A stretch of DNA of 5,334 nt, from contig USBU01000098.1 of NCBI GenBank assembly GCA_900553005.1, positions 1 to 5,334 of the forward strand, read 5' to 3'. The stretch is from an uncultured Eubacteriales bacterium. GTDB taxonomy: Bacteria; Bacillota; Clostridia; Christensenellales; Pumilibacteraceae. The number at the start of each line of letters is the position of its first letter. Position 1 is the stretch's first letter. The translations under genes and the position numbers were made by a program. Positions 5,288-5,334 of this stretch are shown in pieces. The notes under the pieces are model-generated. The model made no database searches. It was not told where the DNA came from and saw nothing but the letters and a program-made list of their open reading frames with translations.

Positions 5288-5334
5288 CTGTCTCTTATAC
5301 ACATCTCCGAGCCCACGAGACGGAGCTACATCTC
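5288..5334 (-). other. Nextera i7-side sequencing adapter (artefact)
   Basis: This is the exact reverse complement of 1-47. CTGTCTCTTATACACATCT (5288-5306) is the Tn5 mosaic end, followed by CCGAGCCCACGAGAC, the 8-nt index GGAGCTAC and ATCTC, the first bases of the P7 sequence. It truncates the ATPase gene. The last genomic base is 5287. Confidence 0.98.

Noticed and set aside
1..5334. 47-bp perfect terminal inverted repeats suggesting a Tn5-like transposon or a linear replicon
   Set aside because: The repeats match the Nextera mosaic end, read-2 tail, index and P7 start base for base; no transposase is present and genes are cut at the junctions.

Overview
This window is a metagenome-style contig rather than a natural DNA end-to-end segment. 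Positions 1-47 and 5288-5334 are the same 47-nt Illumina Nextera (Tn5 tagmentation) adapter with an i7 index, in inverted orientation, so both outermost genes are cut by library or assembly ends. The biological sequence is 48-5287. The organism is probably an anaerobic bacterium, most likely an uncultured Bacillota/Clostridia lineage. This rests on a rubrerythrin of the short-linker clostridial style, strong AGGAGG-type Shine-Dalgarno sites, YcxB-like and STM3941-like small membrane proteins, and a mid-GC coding style. Taxonomy is inference.

Layout, left to right: a 3'-truncated rubrerythrin gene (48-504, minus); a divergent NAD(P)-dependent glycerol-3-phosphate dehydrogenase (588-1640, minus) with a near-consensus sigma70/SigA-type promoter and repeated TCCGGA-centred motifs in its leader; a divergent regulatory gap; a 196-residue protein that looks like a shrunken nitrilase-fold (carbon-nitrogen hydrolase) protein lacking catalytic residues (1936-2526, plus, the only plus-strand gene); a convergent gap with a possible terminator; a two-TM YcxB-like protein (2718-3239, minus); directly upstream of it, the remains of an STM3941-like membrane/PH-fold gene broken into several reading frames (about 3242-3811, minus); a terminator; then a translationally coupled pair, a DUF4435 TOPRIM-type protein (3887-4735, minus) and an ABC/OLD-type AAA ATPase (4725-5287, minus, 5' part missing).

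The most interesting part is the right end. An AAA ATPase followed with an 11-nt overlap by a DUF4435 TOPRIM protein is the architecture of the PARIS anti-phage system (AriA ATPase plus AriB DUF4435 nuclease) or of a related ATPase/TOPRIM module. The decayed gene and the visibly AT-richer stretch beside it suggest a variable, accessory segment next to metabolic genes. The left half is ordinary housekeeping and oxidative-stress content: rubrerythrin reduces peroxide in anaerobes, and the dehydrogenase links glycolysis with phospholipid precursor supply or sugar/polyol catabolism. No tRNA, rRNA, CRISPR array or genuine insertion sequence was seen.
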